Source of the DNA: Bacteroidota bacterium
GTDB taxonomy: Bacteria; Bacteroidota; Bacteroidia; Bacteroidales; WCHB1-69
Reading direction: 5' to 3'
NCBI GenBank assembly: GCA_022708105.1
Contig: JAKIZI010000011.1
Span: 1 to 48,598 of the forward strand
DNA length: 48,598 nucleotides
Under the pieces are notes generated by a model that made no database searches, was not told where the DNA came from, and saw only the letters and a list, made by a program, of their open reading frames with translations. Positions within the stretch are counted from its first letter, which is position 1, and every line of letters starts with the position of its first letter. Shown one piece after another: positions 15,775 to 25,468 of the stretch. Both the position numbers and the translations under genes were made by a program.

Positions 15775-18228
15775 ATGAATAAAAAATACTCTCTTCTGAT
15801 AAGTATCATCATATTCACATTCAGCGGTTTAACATTCGCTCAAAACATAAATCCCTATCTAAATTTTACGGGAGAATCCATAAAAACCAATAAGGATTAT
15901 ACTAAAAATTATAACCCTGTGGATTGCAATCCAAATATTTTATACAACTGTATGTTAGATATGATTAATGCAGCGCGTGCAGAATTCTTTTTTTCGTTGC
16001 CGCTTAAACAAAATATAAAGATGGATTCTATTGCGCAGATGCAAGCTGAGTATCAAGCACAAAAAATGACACGAACTATTGAAAATATTGCTCCGTACAA
16101 ATTCACATCTCAGCGACTCAGACTTGTGGGATACTCACACCGAGCCACCGAGTTGGCTTCAAAAGCAAAATCTTCGAGAGGAATTGAAGAATATTCTTAT
16201 TATGATCTTTGTCTGGAGTTAATTACTCCTATCCTGAAAAATATGAAACAGGCTGCAATTCTCTTTGATAAAAAATACACACTTATTGGGATAGGAATTG
16301 GGGTTGATAAAGATATGAAAAATGTATATGTTTCTTATGTTTTGGGTAATGATAGGACTTTAAATGAGGGAAAACCTCCTGTTTACCAAAAAGAGGTTCC
16401 TTTTACGAAGAGCAAAATGGGATTATATGATTATGATGAACAGCTTTGTAAAAAGTGCATGGAAGACAATAATTTAGAAGTATTATCCGAATATATTAAA
16501 CTTCAAGGCGATGATGTTTATTTCATCTGTGATGACTACAAAAAACTTCGCAAATTGATTGGAAAAGAGGATGATGCCATTGTCTTGGATTTTGTGCAAG
16601 AGAGTCAGTATGATTGTGACAAAAAAAATATCATTGACAATGATCGCTTGAACCGTGGATTTATGACCAAACCCATCACTTACGAAATGTTGCTTAGTGC
16701 CAATGAAATCACGGAAAAGAAATCGACCAAATTACAGGCGTTGATTGCTACTGTCCCGGAAGAAATTACCAATAATGATTTTGAAATCACGATAATGATA
16801 TTAAAAGCAAAATCAGTATGCCGAACCATTATCAAAAAAAATATAGAGTGTAAGAATGCTGCTTATCAAGAAAAAATACCTTTTCTAAAAGATGAAACTA
16901 CGATTCCGATTAAAGGGGAGTTTGTTCCGGTAGAAGAAACGGAAAGGATCGAATTTATTATACCTTTTTCTCCCAATAAAACTACTTATACGTATGAAGA
17001 AATTGCTCCTTTTATTCAAGATTTAAAAAAGCCTTATTTTACTATCAACAAAGTAGACATCATTGCTCATAATTCGCTCAATTATAGTCAAGATGCCAAA
17101 CAAATTCAGCTTCAGAAAAAAAGGGCAGAGAGTATTAAAAGTGCTTTTCAACAAAGATATGGTCAGAACAGCATCACTTTTAATATTGAATACAATGATA
17201 GTTGGGAAGAATTCAAACGGGATGTTGTTTATAGTGAAAACTATTATGATTTAACTCTATTTTCTAAAGAAAATGCCTACGAGCAATTGACAAAAAATAA
17301 GGGAGAAATAGCAAAAGCATTGGAAACCGATTATTTAAGTAAACACAGATTTGCAAAAATTGTACTGCATATTACTTACTCGATTGAGGGAAGTCATGAA
17401 CAAGATTATGTTATCTATAAATTCAATCAGACGGTAGCACAAAACAATACTTCTTTGGCGATGGCAATTCAAAAATATATAATGCTTCAAATTGAAAATA
17501 AAAAATATGCATCCAAAGTAGTTCAAAACATTTCGATTCCGATGAAAGCTCAATTTCAGCCGCTATTGAATAATCATTTTTATATGAAATGCTTGGTTGA
17601 GAACAATGTTACGGAAAGCATGTGTATTGAAATGGAGAAAATTTTTGGTTTAAATCCCGCAAATCCTTATGTGTCTTTTAATCATAATTTGTGCAAAATC
17701 AACGGAATTTCTTTGACTTCCATGAATGATATCAATACCATGCAAATGGAAATAGAAAAACTATACACCTACCCTCTTCTTCCAAGAGAAAAAATAAACA
17801 GTCTTAATCTGGAGTTTCAATTTAAGGTTATTGACTTTTTAGAAAAATCTCCTCAAACAATGGAAACTGCAACATTATTAAACTCAACATACGCCAAAAT
17901 CAAAACAATTCGAAATCCAAAACTTGATAGTTGGCAAAATGCTTATAAATTAGCTTCGATTTTTATAAAAAATGGAGATTATAATTATACTCTTTCCTTG
18001 ATGGACCCATTTTTAACGACACCGAGTATTTCCAATGATTTCATTTTTTCTTATGTTAGTGTAGCCGGACATAAAGAAGAGACCTATATGAGTGATAATT
18101 TTGCAAATGCAGTAACTTTAGCTGCCGAACGGGACAGAACGCGGTTATGCAATCTTCTTGATAAAATGTCCATCTGCATTTCTGATAATTTAAAAGTAAA
18201 AAAAGTAATCTGCAAACAGTGTAAATAA
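15775..18228 (+). CDS. Large secreted protein with degenerate CAP (SCP-like) domain and OmpA-like segment
   Basis: The protein has 817 residues. A signal peptide covers residues 1-22 (GLTFAQ). Residues about 54-192 resemble a CAP/SCP domain: MLDMINAARAEF, then GYSHRATELASK where the GENIA motif is expected, then YTLIGIGIGVDKD and VYVSYVLG as the last strands. The second zinc-ligand His (usual SPxHR) is absent, NMKQAAIL standing there, so metal binding looks lost. Residues about 391-485 (FSPNKTTYTYEEI, then LQKKRAESIKSAF) recall an OmpA-like peptidoglycan-binding fold. The rest to 817 is unrecognised. A periplasmic or surface location is inferred. It is two bases upstream of uvrB, so the two are likely co-transcribed although functionally unrelated. 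Confidence 0.75.
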   Translation: MNKKYSLLISIIIFTFSGLTFAQNINPYLNFTGESIKTNKDYTKNYNPVDCNPNILYNCMLDMINAARAEFFFSLPLKQNIKMDSIAQMQAEYQAQKMTRTIENIAPYKFTSQRLRLVGYSHRATELASKAKSSRGIEEYSYYDLCLELITPILKNMKQAAILFDKKYTLIGIGIGVDKDMKNVYVSYVLGNDRTLNEGKPPVYQKEVPFTKSKMGLYDYDEQLCKKCMEDNNLEVLSEYIKLQGDDVYFICDDYKKLRKLIGKEDDAIVLDFVQESQYDCDKKNIIDNDRLNRGFMTKPITYEMLLSANEITEKKSTKLQALIATVPEEITNNDFEITIMILKAKSVCRTIIKKNIECKNAAYQEKIPFLKDETTIPIKGEFVPVEETERIEFIIPFSPNKTTYTYEEIAPFIQDLKKPYFTINKVDIIAHNSLNYSQDAKQIQLQKKRAESIKSAFQQRYGQNSITFNIEYNDSWEEFKRDVVYSENYYDLTLFSKENAYEQLTKNKGEIAKALETDYLSKHRFAKIVLHITYSIEGSHEQDYVIYKFNQTVAQNNTSLAMAIQKYIMLQIENKKYASKVVQNISIPMKAQFQPLLNNHFYMKCLVENNVTESMCIEMEKIFGLNPANPYVSFNHNLCKINGISLTSMNDINTMQMEIEKLYTYPLLPREKINSLNLEFQFKVIDFLEKSPQTMETATLLNSTYAKIKTIRNPKLDSWQNAYKLASIFIKNGDYNYTLSLMDPFLTTPSISNDFIFSYVSVAGHKEETYMSDNFANAVTLAAERDRTRLCNLLDKMSICISDNLKVKKVICKQCK

Positions 18229-18230
18229 CT

Positions 18231-20255
18231 GTGAATTTCAAGTTAGTATCTTCCTATACCCCAAGTGGTGACCAACCTTCTGCCATTACTCAATTGACTG
18301 CCGGTTTAAATCGAGGAGACAAGGCACAGACTTTATTGGGGGTTACAGGATCAGGAAAAACATTTACTATAGCAAATGTTTTACAAGAAGTAAATCGTCC
18401 GACTTTGGTATTAAGTCACAATAAGACTCTTGCGGCACAATTATTTCAGGAATTCAAACAATTTTTTCCGGAAAATGCGGTTGAATATTTCGTTTCCTAC
18501 TACGATTATTACCAACCGGAAGCTTATCTGCCCACTACAAACACATACATTGAAAAAGATCTCTCCATTAATGAAGAGATTGAAAAGTTGCGTTTAAGGA
18601 CCACCTCTTCGCTTCTTTCCGGAAGACGAGATATTATTGTAATCGCCTCCGTATCATGCATATATGGAATTGGAAATCCTGAAGAATTTGCCAAAAATGT
18701 GATTAAATTACATAAAGGTATGCTTTTGGATCGCAATCAATTGTTGCACGGATTGGTGAGCAGTCTCTATTCTAGAACAGAATTGGAATTAGCTCCGGCA
18801 CGTTTTCGGGTTAAAGGAGATACTGTTGATATTTTCCCTCCCTATCATGACAATGCATTCAGAATTATCTTTTGGGATAATGAAATTGAAGAAATTCATG
18901 AGATTGAACCTGTTTCGGGAGGAATTATTAACAAACAAGAAGAGTTAACTCTATATCCGGCAAATATTTTTGTTACCTCTCAGCAATCAATGAATGATGC
19001 GGTGGAACAAATACTACTTGATTTAGGTGTGCAGCGTGATTATTTAAAATCCATCGGAAAGCATCTAGAAGCAAAAAGATTAGAAGATCGGGTTACTTAT
19101 GATGTGGAAATGATGAAAGAATTGGGTTATTGTTCCGGGATTGAAAACTACTCGAGATATTTTGACAAACGTCAGCCCGGGGAAAGGCCTTTCTGTATTT
19201 TGGATTTTTTCCCGGATGATTTCATTATGGTCATTGATGAAAGCCATGTGACTGTCCCACAAATCGGGGCAATGTACGGCGGAGACCGTTCCCGAAAACA
19301 AAACCTGGTTGATTACGGATTTCGATTGCCGGCTGCATTGGACAACCGTCCATTGCGATTTGATGAATTTGAAGCTTTAGTAGGACAAACTATCTATGTG
19401 AGTGCTACTCCGGCTGAATACGAATTGCGACAATCCGCGGGAATTATAGTGGAGCAGGTAGTTCGTCCAACGGGACTTTTAGACCCAATCATCGAAGTTC
19501 GCCCCGCCACCAATCAAGTGGACGATTTAATGGAAGAAATTGAGCTTACTGTAAGTAAAGGAGAACGTGTTCTGGTCACAACGCTTACCAAAAAAATGGC
19601 GGAAGAACTCTCTACCTACCTCATCAATATAGGAATCAAAACACAATACATTCATTCGGACGTGGAAACATTGGATCGTGTAGAGATTTTAAAAGATTTA
19701 CGGTTTGGAGCTATTGATGTTTTGGTAGGTGTTAATCTGTTGCGCGAAGGACTGGATCTTCCTGAAGTTTCCTTAGTTGCAATTCTGGATGCCGACAAAG
19801 AAGGCTTTTTAAGAAATGAACGTTCACTAACCCAAACGGCTGGTCGTGCTGCAAGACACATCAACGGAAAAGTCCTTTTTTATGCCAATAAGATGACACG
19901 TTCCATGCAAGCCACCATAGACGAGACTGCAAGAAGAAGAATTAAACAATTAAAATACAATAAATTAAACAATATTACACCAAAGAGCGTTATCAAAGCC
20001 GAACAAGAAGAATCTTTATTTAAAAATGAAAAAGGAAAAAATCGGACTGTATACGATAATCAGACCTTAGCAGATCCAATTGCAGCAGAAAAAGAGATTC
20101 CAAAACTTTTAAATAAAGAGCAATTAATCAAATACGAAAAAATACTTCGAAAAAATCTTGAACATGCCGTGAAAGATTTCAACTTTATCGATGCTGCAAA
20201 AATTCGGGATGAATTGGCACATATTAAAACATTAATCAATCAATACGATAAATAA
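18231..20255 (+). CDS. uvrB: Excinuclease ABC subunit B
   Basis: UvrB is the damage-verifying helicase-like subunit of nucleotide excision repair; it is loaded by UvrA and recruits UvrC. The protein has 674 residues. The start is GTG at 18231, two bases after the previous stop, giving MNFKLVSSYTPSGDQP, the standard UvrB N-terminus. The Walker A motif GVTGSGKT is at residues 37-44. The beta-hairpin block YYDYYQPEAYLP is near residue 92, and VIDESHVTVPQIGAMY, ILDADKEGFLR and QTAGRAARHING are helicase motifs. A C-terminal UVR motif (about residues 634-668) contacts UvrC. The next gene overlaps its stop codon by one base. Confidence 0.97.
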   Translation: MNFKLVSSYTPSGDQPSAITQLTAGLNRGDKAQTLLGVTGSGKTFTIANVLQEVNRPTLVLSHNKTLAAQLFQEFKQFFPENAVEYFVSYYDYYQPEAYLPTTNTYIEKDLSINEEIEKLRLRTTSSLLSGRRDIIVIASVSCIYGIGNPEEFAKNVIKLHKGMLLDRNQLLHGLVSSLYSRTELELAPARFRVKGDTVDIFPPYHDNAFRIIFWDNEIEEIHEIEPVSGGIINKQEELTLYPANIFVTSQQSMNDAVEQILLDLGVQRDYLKSIGKHLEAKRLEDRVTYDVEMMKELGYCSGIENYSRYFDKRQPGERPFCILDFFPDDFIMVIDESHVTVPQIGAMYGGDRSRKQNLVDYGFRLPAALDNRPLRFDEFEALVGQTIYVSATPAEYELRQSAGIIVEQVVRPTGLLDPIIEVRPATNQVDDLMEEIELTVSKGERVLVTTLTKKMAEELSTYLINIGIKTQYIHSDVETLDRVEILKDLRFGAIDVLVGVNLLREGLDLPEVSLVAILDADKEGFLRNERSLTQTAGRAARHINGKVLFYANKMTRSMQATIDETARRRIKQLKYNKLNNITPKSVIKAEQEESLFKNEKGKNRTVYDNQTLADPIAAEKEIPKLLNKEQLIKYEKILRKNLEHAVKDFNFIDAAKIRDELAHIKTLINQYDK

Positions 20256-20785
20256 TGATTTTACAAGGAAATCTAATTAAGTTAAGGGCTTTGGAGCCCG
20301 GAGATGTTGACTTGCTATATCTTTGGGAAAATGATCCTGAAGTATGGACCATCAGCAACACTTTAAAACCATTTTCTAAATACACCTTACAACAATTTAT
20401 AGAATCTTCTGTTGCAGATATTTATGAAACAAAACAACTAAGACTCATTATTGACGATATTAAGAGCGAACAGGCCGCAGGCATTATCGATATTTTTGAT
20501 TTTGATCCGTTTCATAAAAGAGCCGGTATCGGCATCTTAATTGCGGAACAGTTTCGCCGCTCAGGTTTTGCAACCGAAAGTATCGCCTTGGTCAAAGAAT
20601 ATCTTTTCACCATTTTACAACTCCATCAGATCTACTGCAACATCATGACAAACAACCCCGGAAGTATTGAGTTATTTAAAAAGGCGGGATTCGAAATCTG
20701 CGGACATAAAAAAGAGTGGATTCTTACACAAGAAGGCTATTGTGACGAACTAATATTGCAATGTTTTAATCCTAAATCTATATGA
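20255..20785 (+). CDS. GNAT-family N-acetyltransferase (RimJ/RimL-like)
   Basis: The protein has 176 residues of GNAT fold. It opens with LIKLRALEPGDVDLLYLWEN, typical of the RimJ/RimL/SpeG group. GIGILIAEQFRRSGFATESI near residue 90 is the acetyl-CoA-binding motif A (the usual R/Q-x-x-G-x-G/A loop appears as RRSGFA), and NNPGSIELFKKAGFE near 128 is motif B. It transfers an acetyl group from acetyl-CoA to an amine; the substrate (ribosomal protein, polyamine or other) cannot be told. The ATG overlaps the uvrB stop by one base and its own stop overlaps mltG by four, so translation is probably coupled across the three genes. Confidence 0.88.
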   Translation: MILQGNLIKLRALEPGDVDLLYLWENDPEVWTISNTLKPFSKYTLQQFIESSVADIYETKQLRLIIDDIKSEQAAGIIDIFDFDPFHKRAGIGILIAEQFRRSGFATESIALVKEYLFTILQLHQIYCNIMTNNPGSIELFKKAGFEICGHKKEWILTQEGYCDELILQCFNPKSI

Positions 20786-21771
20786 AAAAATTAATTCTTT
20801 CCCTCATCATTCTACTCTTAGTTGGTATTTTATTCGGAGTATATTTTATTTATATTCCTAATACACAGAAAAATGCAGTTTTATATATTCCCAAAAATGC
20901 ATCTTTTCAACAAGTTACCGACTCGCTTTCAAAACATCATATTCTCAAGAATAATTTATCATTCAAATTGGTTGCCCATGCCATAAAATATCCGCAATAT
21001 ATTTCCCGTGGAAAATATAAGATTGAAAAGGGAGAAAATAATCTTAATCTCATAAAAAAATTATATCGGGGACAACATTACCCGGTTAAATTTACTTTCA
21101 ATAATATTCGAACTAAAGAACAATTCGTTCAAAAAACAGAGGACAAGTTTCTTTTTTCACACAAGGAACTGCTTCAATTACTTAACGACTCCTCTTTTTT
21201 AAAAAAATACGGGTTTACCCCTCAAACTGTAGTTTCTATTTTCATTCCAAATACTTATGAATTTTATTACGATATCGATGCTACAGATTTTTTTGATAAG
21301 ATGTATGGATATTACAATTCTTTTTGGAACGAAAAAAGAGTAAAATCAGCAGAAGAGATTGGATTAACTCCGGTTGAAGTTATCACATTAGCATCCATTG
21401 TAGAAGAGGAAAACTTCAGAGAAGAGGAAAAATCCATTATTGCAGGAGTTTACATCAACAGACTCCACAAAGGAATAAAATTGCAGGCAGACCCGACTGT
21501 TAAGTTTGCGGTGGGGGATGTTACACTCAAGCGGATATTATCCGAACATCTTGAAGTCGATTCTCCTTACAACACTTACATTTATGAAGGTTTGCCCCCA
21601 GGTCCGATTCGGATACCGGAATCTTCAACAATTGATTCAGTACTTTACTATCGCAAACATTCTTATATTTTCATGTGTGCAAAACCCGATTTATCTGGTT
21701 ATCATAATTTTACATCAAGTGCCAGCGAACATCTAAGAAATGCAGCACAATATCACAGAGCTATAAAATAA
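20782..21771 (+). CDS. mltG: Endolytic murein transglycosylase MltG
   Basis: MltG cleaves nascent glycan strands at the inner membrane and so limits peptidoglycan chain length. The 329-residue protein has one N-terminal membrane anchor (about residues 3-25), a LysM-like segment (about 38-95) and the YceG catalytic domain. The catalytic Glu208 lies in LASIVEEENF, followed by VYINRLHKGIKLQADPTV and YNTYIYEGLPPGPI, all diagnostic. The start ATG overlaps the acetyltransferase stop by four bases. It is the last gene of the run beginning at 15775; a new promoter for gldF follows. Confidence 0.95.
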   Translation: MKKLILSLIILLLVGILFGVYFIYIPNTQKNAVLYIPKNASFQQVTDSLSKHHILKNNLSFKLVAHAIKYPQYISRGKYKIEKGENNLNLIKKLYRGQHYPVKFTFNNIRTKEQFVQKTEDKFLFSHKELLQLLNDSSFLKKYGFTPQTVVSIFIPNTYEFYYDIDATDFFDKMYGYYNSFWNEKRVKSAEEIGLTPVEVITLASIVEEENFREEEKSIIAGVYINRLHKGIKLQADPTVKFAVGDVTLKRILSEHLEVDSPYNTYIYEGLPPGPIRIPESSTIDSVLYYRKHSYIFMCAKPDLSGYHNFTSSASEHLRNAAQYHRAIK

Positions 21772-21805
21772 AAGACCGCCCCTCGCAGGGAATGCTAATT
21801 TTTTG

Positions 21806-21813
21806 TACTTTTG
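21806..21813 (+). promoter_or_regulatory. -7 element of the gldF operon
   Basis: TACTTTTG matches TAnnTTTG and lies 24 bases before the gldF ATG at 21838. Confidence 0.55.
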
Positions 21814-21837
21814 CAATTCACTTTTTATTAGAAAATT

Positions 21838-22569
21838 ATGTATAGCTTATACATCAAAGAAATAAAAACATATCTCAGTTCGTTGCTCGGCTATATTTTT
21901 ATTGGGGTATTTCTCATTGTTACCGGGCTTTTCTTATGGATATTCCCAAACATAAACAATGTCTTATCAACCGGAATTGCAGATTTGGAAGGCTTTTTCA
22001 GTTTATCCAAATTTTTATTTCTGTTTTTAGTCCCTGCCATCACGATGCGTTCTTTTGCTGAGGAGCGAAAACAAGGCACCATGGAACTTTTACTAACAAA
22101 ACCTATTTCCGACACTCAGATTATTCTTGCCAAATTCTTTTCAAGTTTAACACTGCTCATCATTGCCATTCTTCCCACATTAATCTATGTGATTTCGGTT
22201 TATTATTTAGGAAAACCTATTGGAAATATTGATCTTGGGAGTACTTTCGGGTCTTACATCGGATTGCTGTTTTTAGGGGCTACTTTTATCTCCATCGGAA
22301 TATTTATCTCTTCCTTAACTTCAAATCAAATAGTCGCTTTCATTCTTACCGCACCTATCTGTTTTATTTTACATTTCGGATTTGAATTTATCTATTCATT
22401 TGAATCTTTAGGAGCTTTCGGTTATTATTTGAAAACAATAGGTATTGATCATCATTATGCAATCATCAGCAAAGGAGTTATTGACTCAAGAGACCTCATC
22501 TACTTCTGTAGTGTCATTTTCATTTTCCTATTCTCCACACGCATCTCTTTATTAAGCAGAAAATGGTAA
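21838..22569 (+). CDS. gldF: Gliding-associated ABC transporter permease GldF
   Basis: The 243-residue protein has six hydrophobic segments and belongs to the ABC-2 permease group. The N-terminus YIKEIKTYLSSLLGYIFIGV and the conserved block MRSFAEERKQGTMELLLTKP (near residue 71) fit GldF. In Flavobacterium johnsoniae GldF, GldG and the ATPase GldA form an ABC transporter needed for gliding. The ATPase gene is not in this window. gldG follows after nine bases. Its own promoter lies just upstream. Confidence 0.9.
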   Translation: MYSLYIKEIKTYLSSLLGYIFIGVFLIVTGLFLWIFPNINNVLSTGIADLEGFFSLSKFLFLFLVPAITMRSFAEERKQGTMELLLTKPISDTQIILAKFFSSLTLLIIAILPTLIYVISVYYLGKPIGNIDLGSTFGSYIGLLFLGATFISIGIFISSLTSNQIVAFILTAPICFILHFGFEFIYSFESLGAFGYYLKTIGIDHHYAIISKGVIDSRDLIYFCSVIFIFLFSTRISLLSRKW

Positions 22570-22578
22570 CTTTTTAAA

Positions 22579-24366
22579 ATGAAAAAAATGAAAAAAGATA
22601 TTTCTGCCGGAAAAAAATTTAAAAGATCAGCCATCATCGGACTGATTGCCAGTATATTGATTTTAATCTCTATCAATATTATCTCTTCATTTCTCTATTT
22701 CAGAATTGATTTAACGAAAGATAAGCGACATTCCCTTTCACCATCAACGATTGAACTATTAGAATCTTTAAATGATAAGGTATATATAAAAGTTTACTTG
22801 AAAGGCGATAATTTACCCGCAGATTATCGGCAATTTGCAAACAAGACAAAAGAGATGCTTGAATCATTCCGTAATTATTCAAAAAACATCTATTTTGAAT
22901 TTATTGACCCAACTGCCGGAAAGACAAGAGAAGAGATGAATGCCATTTTCGGAGAATTTTATAGCAAGGGGCTACGACCGATACCAATAAGCAGGGAAGA
23001 GGGCACCGGTTTTTCAACTTACTATGTGATTCCGGGAGCAATGATTGCATACAAAACCCATGAACAACCGGCTACACTTGTAGTTGCAGATCCTTCTCAA
23101 GGAACTACTTGGTTAGAATACTCCATGCAAGAATTAGAATATAATTTTGTGAATGCGATTCGCAAACTTGTTAAACCGAAAAAAACAAAAATTGCTTTTA
23201 TTGAAGGCCACGGAGAATTGGATTTTATGAGTACTTCTTGGATGCATTGGCAATTACAAAGGTTTTATGAAGTTGAACGAATTTCACTTAACGGCAGACT
23301 TAATATTTTAAGTGATATTGAAGTAGTCGATACTTTAACTCAAGAAATCAAAATCAAGGGAAACAAATACGATGTACTTATTATTGCTCAGCCGACAAAA
23401 GCCTTTAGTGAGTACGATAAATATATTATAGATCAACACATTATGCGTGGAGGAAAAGTGCTTTGGCTAATTGACCCCACAACAGCATCGATTGATAGCC
23501 TTCAAGCTACTCCCGAAAATTTTGTAATTCCACGAAACTTAAGATTGGAGAATCTTTTCTTCAAATATGGAGTAAGGATAAACACAAATATTGTTCAAGA
23601 CTTGAGCTGTCAGACAATTCCAATCAATGTAGGAAATATGGGAGACAGCCCTCAATATAAGTTTATGGCGTTTCCATATACGGCTGATATTGTTAATTTT
23701 AGCGATCACCCTATTGTTCGGAGAATCAAGAACATCAAATCCGATTTTGCTTCTACTATTGATGTGGTTGGTTCGGAAGAGCGACTTAAGAAAGATGTTT
23801 TGATGACCACTTCAGAACGTACTAAGTTAATTCCGACGCCGGCAATTGTAACCTTAAATGTTGCACGTGCCACACCAAACATGGAAGAATTTGCTTTTAA
23901 ATATTTGCCGATTGCCGTCTTGGTTGAAGGAGTATTTACTTCTGCATACGCGGGTATCCTTCCGATTGAATTTGACACCATTAAGCAATTGGGTTATAAA
24001 AATGAAAGCATTGTTCCAACAAGACAAATCTTTGTATCTGATGGAGATATCATTCGTAATGCCATCGACAACAAAGGACAACCCTATCCTTGCGGATTTG
24101 ACAGGTATAGTAATAAAATGTATGATAATGCTGATTTTATTTTAAATTGTATTAATTATTTGAGTGCTGATGACGATCTTCTTCAAATTCGTTCAAAGAG
24201 TTTAAAAATTGGCACTTTAGACCCAATAAAAATGAAAACGGAAAAAAATAAATATGCTTTTCTTAATATCGCTATTCCGTTAATCCTAATTTTTATAATG
24301 GGAACAATCCTTATCATATTCCGGAAAATAAAATATAGCAAAAAAAGTTCCGTTCAAAAAAAATAA
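22579..24366 (+). CDS. gldG: Gliding-associated ABC transporter substrate-binding component GldG
   Basis: The protein has 595 residues with a large extracytoplasmic part between an N-terminal membrane segment (about residues 17-38) and a C-terminal one (about 562-581). DLTKDKRHSLSPSTIELL directly after the first segment is the signature of the GldG/ABC_transp_aux family, and FIEGHGELDF near residue 212 and GGKVLWLIDPTTAS near 292 fit the same family. It partners GldF, nine bases upstream. A second Met three codons into the frame (22588) is an alternative start. Role: part of the gliding or envelope ABC transporter; the transported substrate is not known. Confidence 0.92.
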   Translation: MKKMKKDISAGKKFKRSAIIGLIASILILISINIISSFLYFRIDLTKDKRHSLSPSTIELLESLNDKVYIKVYLKGDNLPADYRQFANKTKEMLESFRNYSKNIYFEFIDPTAGKTREEMNAIFGEFYSKGLRPIPISREEGTGFSTYYVIPGAMIAYKTHEQPATLVVADPSQGTTWLEYSMQELEYNFVNAIRKLVKPKKTKIAFIEGHGELDFMSTSWMHWQLQRFYEVERISLNGRLNILSDIEVVDTLTQEIKIKGNKYDVLIIAQPTKAFSEYDKYIIDQHIMRGGKVLWLIDPTTASIDSLQATPENFVIPRNLRLENLFFKYGVRINTNIVQDLSCQTIPINVGNMGDSPQYKFMAFPYTADIVNFSDHPIVRRIKNIKSDFASTIDVVGSEERLKKDVLMTTSERTKLIPTPAIVTLNVARATPNMEEFAFKYLPIAVLVEGVFTSAYAGILPIEFDTIKQLGYKNESIVPTRQIFVSDGDIIRNAIDNKGQPYPCGFDRYSNKMYDNADFILNCINYLSADDDLLQIRSKSLKIGTLDPIKMKTEKNKYAFLNIAIPLILIFIMGTILIIFRKIKYSKKSSVQKK

Positions 24367-24379
24367 AGATTATCTACTT

Positions 24380-25462
24380 ATGAACAAACAAAAGATCACT
24401 ATACTCATTGCGGGAATCTTAATTCTTTTATCCGTTTTTATTGTATTATATCAAAAAGAAATTATTTTTAATTCCGATGATAAAATACCTGATTCAAAAG
24501 CACTTGCCATAAAAGACACTTCTTCCGTAACCAAGATTTTTATTGCAGATATGCATGGAAATAATGTACTTCTAACAAAACAAAACGGTTTATGGATGCT
24601 GCGAGACTCTATTCCGGCCATGCAATACAATGTAAAATCAGTTTTGGGAACATTACGTAATATAATGATTCGGCAAGTTATTCCCGAAAATGCAATCGAA
24701 AATATAACCAAAACTCTTGCTGTTGGATCAATTAAAGTCGAAGTGTATCAAATTGCCCCGAAATTCTCTCTGTTCGGGATTCCTTTTTTTACAAAAGAAC
24801 GCAAAACCAAAACATACTTTTTCGGACCTGCCACACAAGATAATTTAGCCAACTATATATACGTAGAAGGAATGGAGGAGCCTTATATTGCACATATTCC
24901 CGGCTTTCGGGGTTTTATAACACCACAATTTTCTCAATTTGAATCCGATTGGCGAAGTCATGTCCTTTTTCAAACAAAATTAACTCGTATTCAGTCTGTT
25001 GAGTTTATAGATTTGAATAATCCTGAAGAATCATTTTCACTTGTTAAAAGCAGTCCACGCTCTTTTGACCTTTTTGACAGCAAACAAAACCAATTAACTT
25101 CTTACGATACGACCAAAGTATTAGACATGTTATCTGAATTTCGAGAAAAAAACTATCAAACTTTACTGACCGAAATGCCTCAAAATAAAAAAGATAGTAT
25201 TATCGAAAATAACCTTTTCAGAATCATTAAATTAACAGATACCGATGGGAAAATAACAGAATTATTTTTATATCGATTAGAAGAAAATATTGAATATCTT
25301 TCAGAAGAGGGGGATTTAGTAGATCAGGTAAGACTTGAGATCAGCCGCGATAAATGTTACGGAATGTTGAAAGATAAGCCCGAGGAATTTTACATCCTTC
25401 AATACTTCCATTTTGACAGGCAGTTACAACCGCTTTCCTATTTTTTACATCATAATAAATAA
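24380..25462 (+). CDS. DUF4340-type membrane-anchored protein
   Basis: The protein has 360 residues and one N-terminal membrane anchor (about residues 6-24), then an extracytoplasmic region. Repeated beta-rich units such as VTKIFIADMHGNNVLLTKQN followed by GLWMLRD match the DUF4340 pattern (residue-by-residue similarity of two tandem units, about 50-110 and 200-300). DUF4340 proteins are usually encoded behind gldG-like ABC-auxiliary genes, as here, 13 bases downstream of gldG. A role as an accessory periplasmic subunit of that transporter is inferred; no activity is established. Confidence 0.78.
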   Translation: MNKQKITILIAGILILLSVFIVLYQKEIIFNSDDKIPDSKALAIKDTSSVTKIFIADMHGNNVLLTKQNGLWMLRDSIPAMQYNVKSVLGTLRNIMIRQVIPENAIENITKTLAVGSIKVEVYQIAPKFSLFGIPFFTKERKTKTYFFGPATQDNLANYIYVEGMEEPYIAHIPGFRGFITPQFSQFESDWRSHVLFQTKLTRIQSVEFIDLNNPEESFSLVKSSPRSFDLFDSKQNQLTSYDTTKVLDMLSEFREKNYQTLLTEMPQNKKDSIIENNLFRIIKLTDTDGKITELFLYRLEENIEYLSEEGDLVDQVRLEISRDKCYGMLKDKPEEFYILQYFHFDRQLQPLSYFLHHNK

Positions 25463-25468
25463 CACAAA

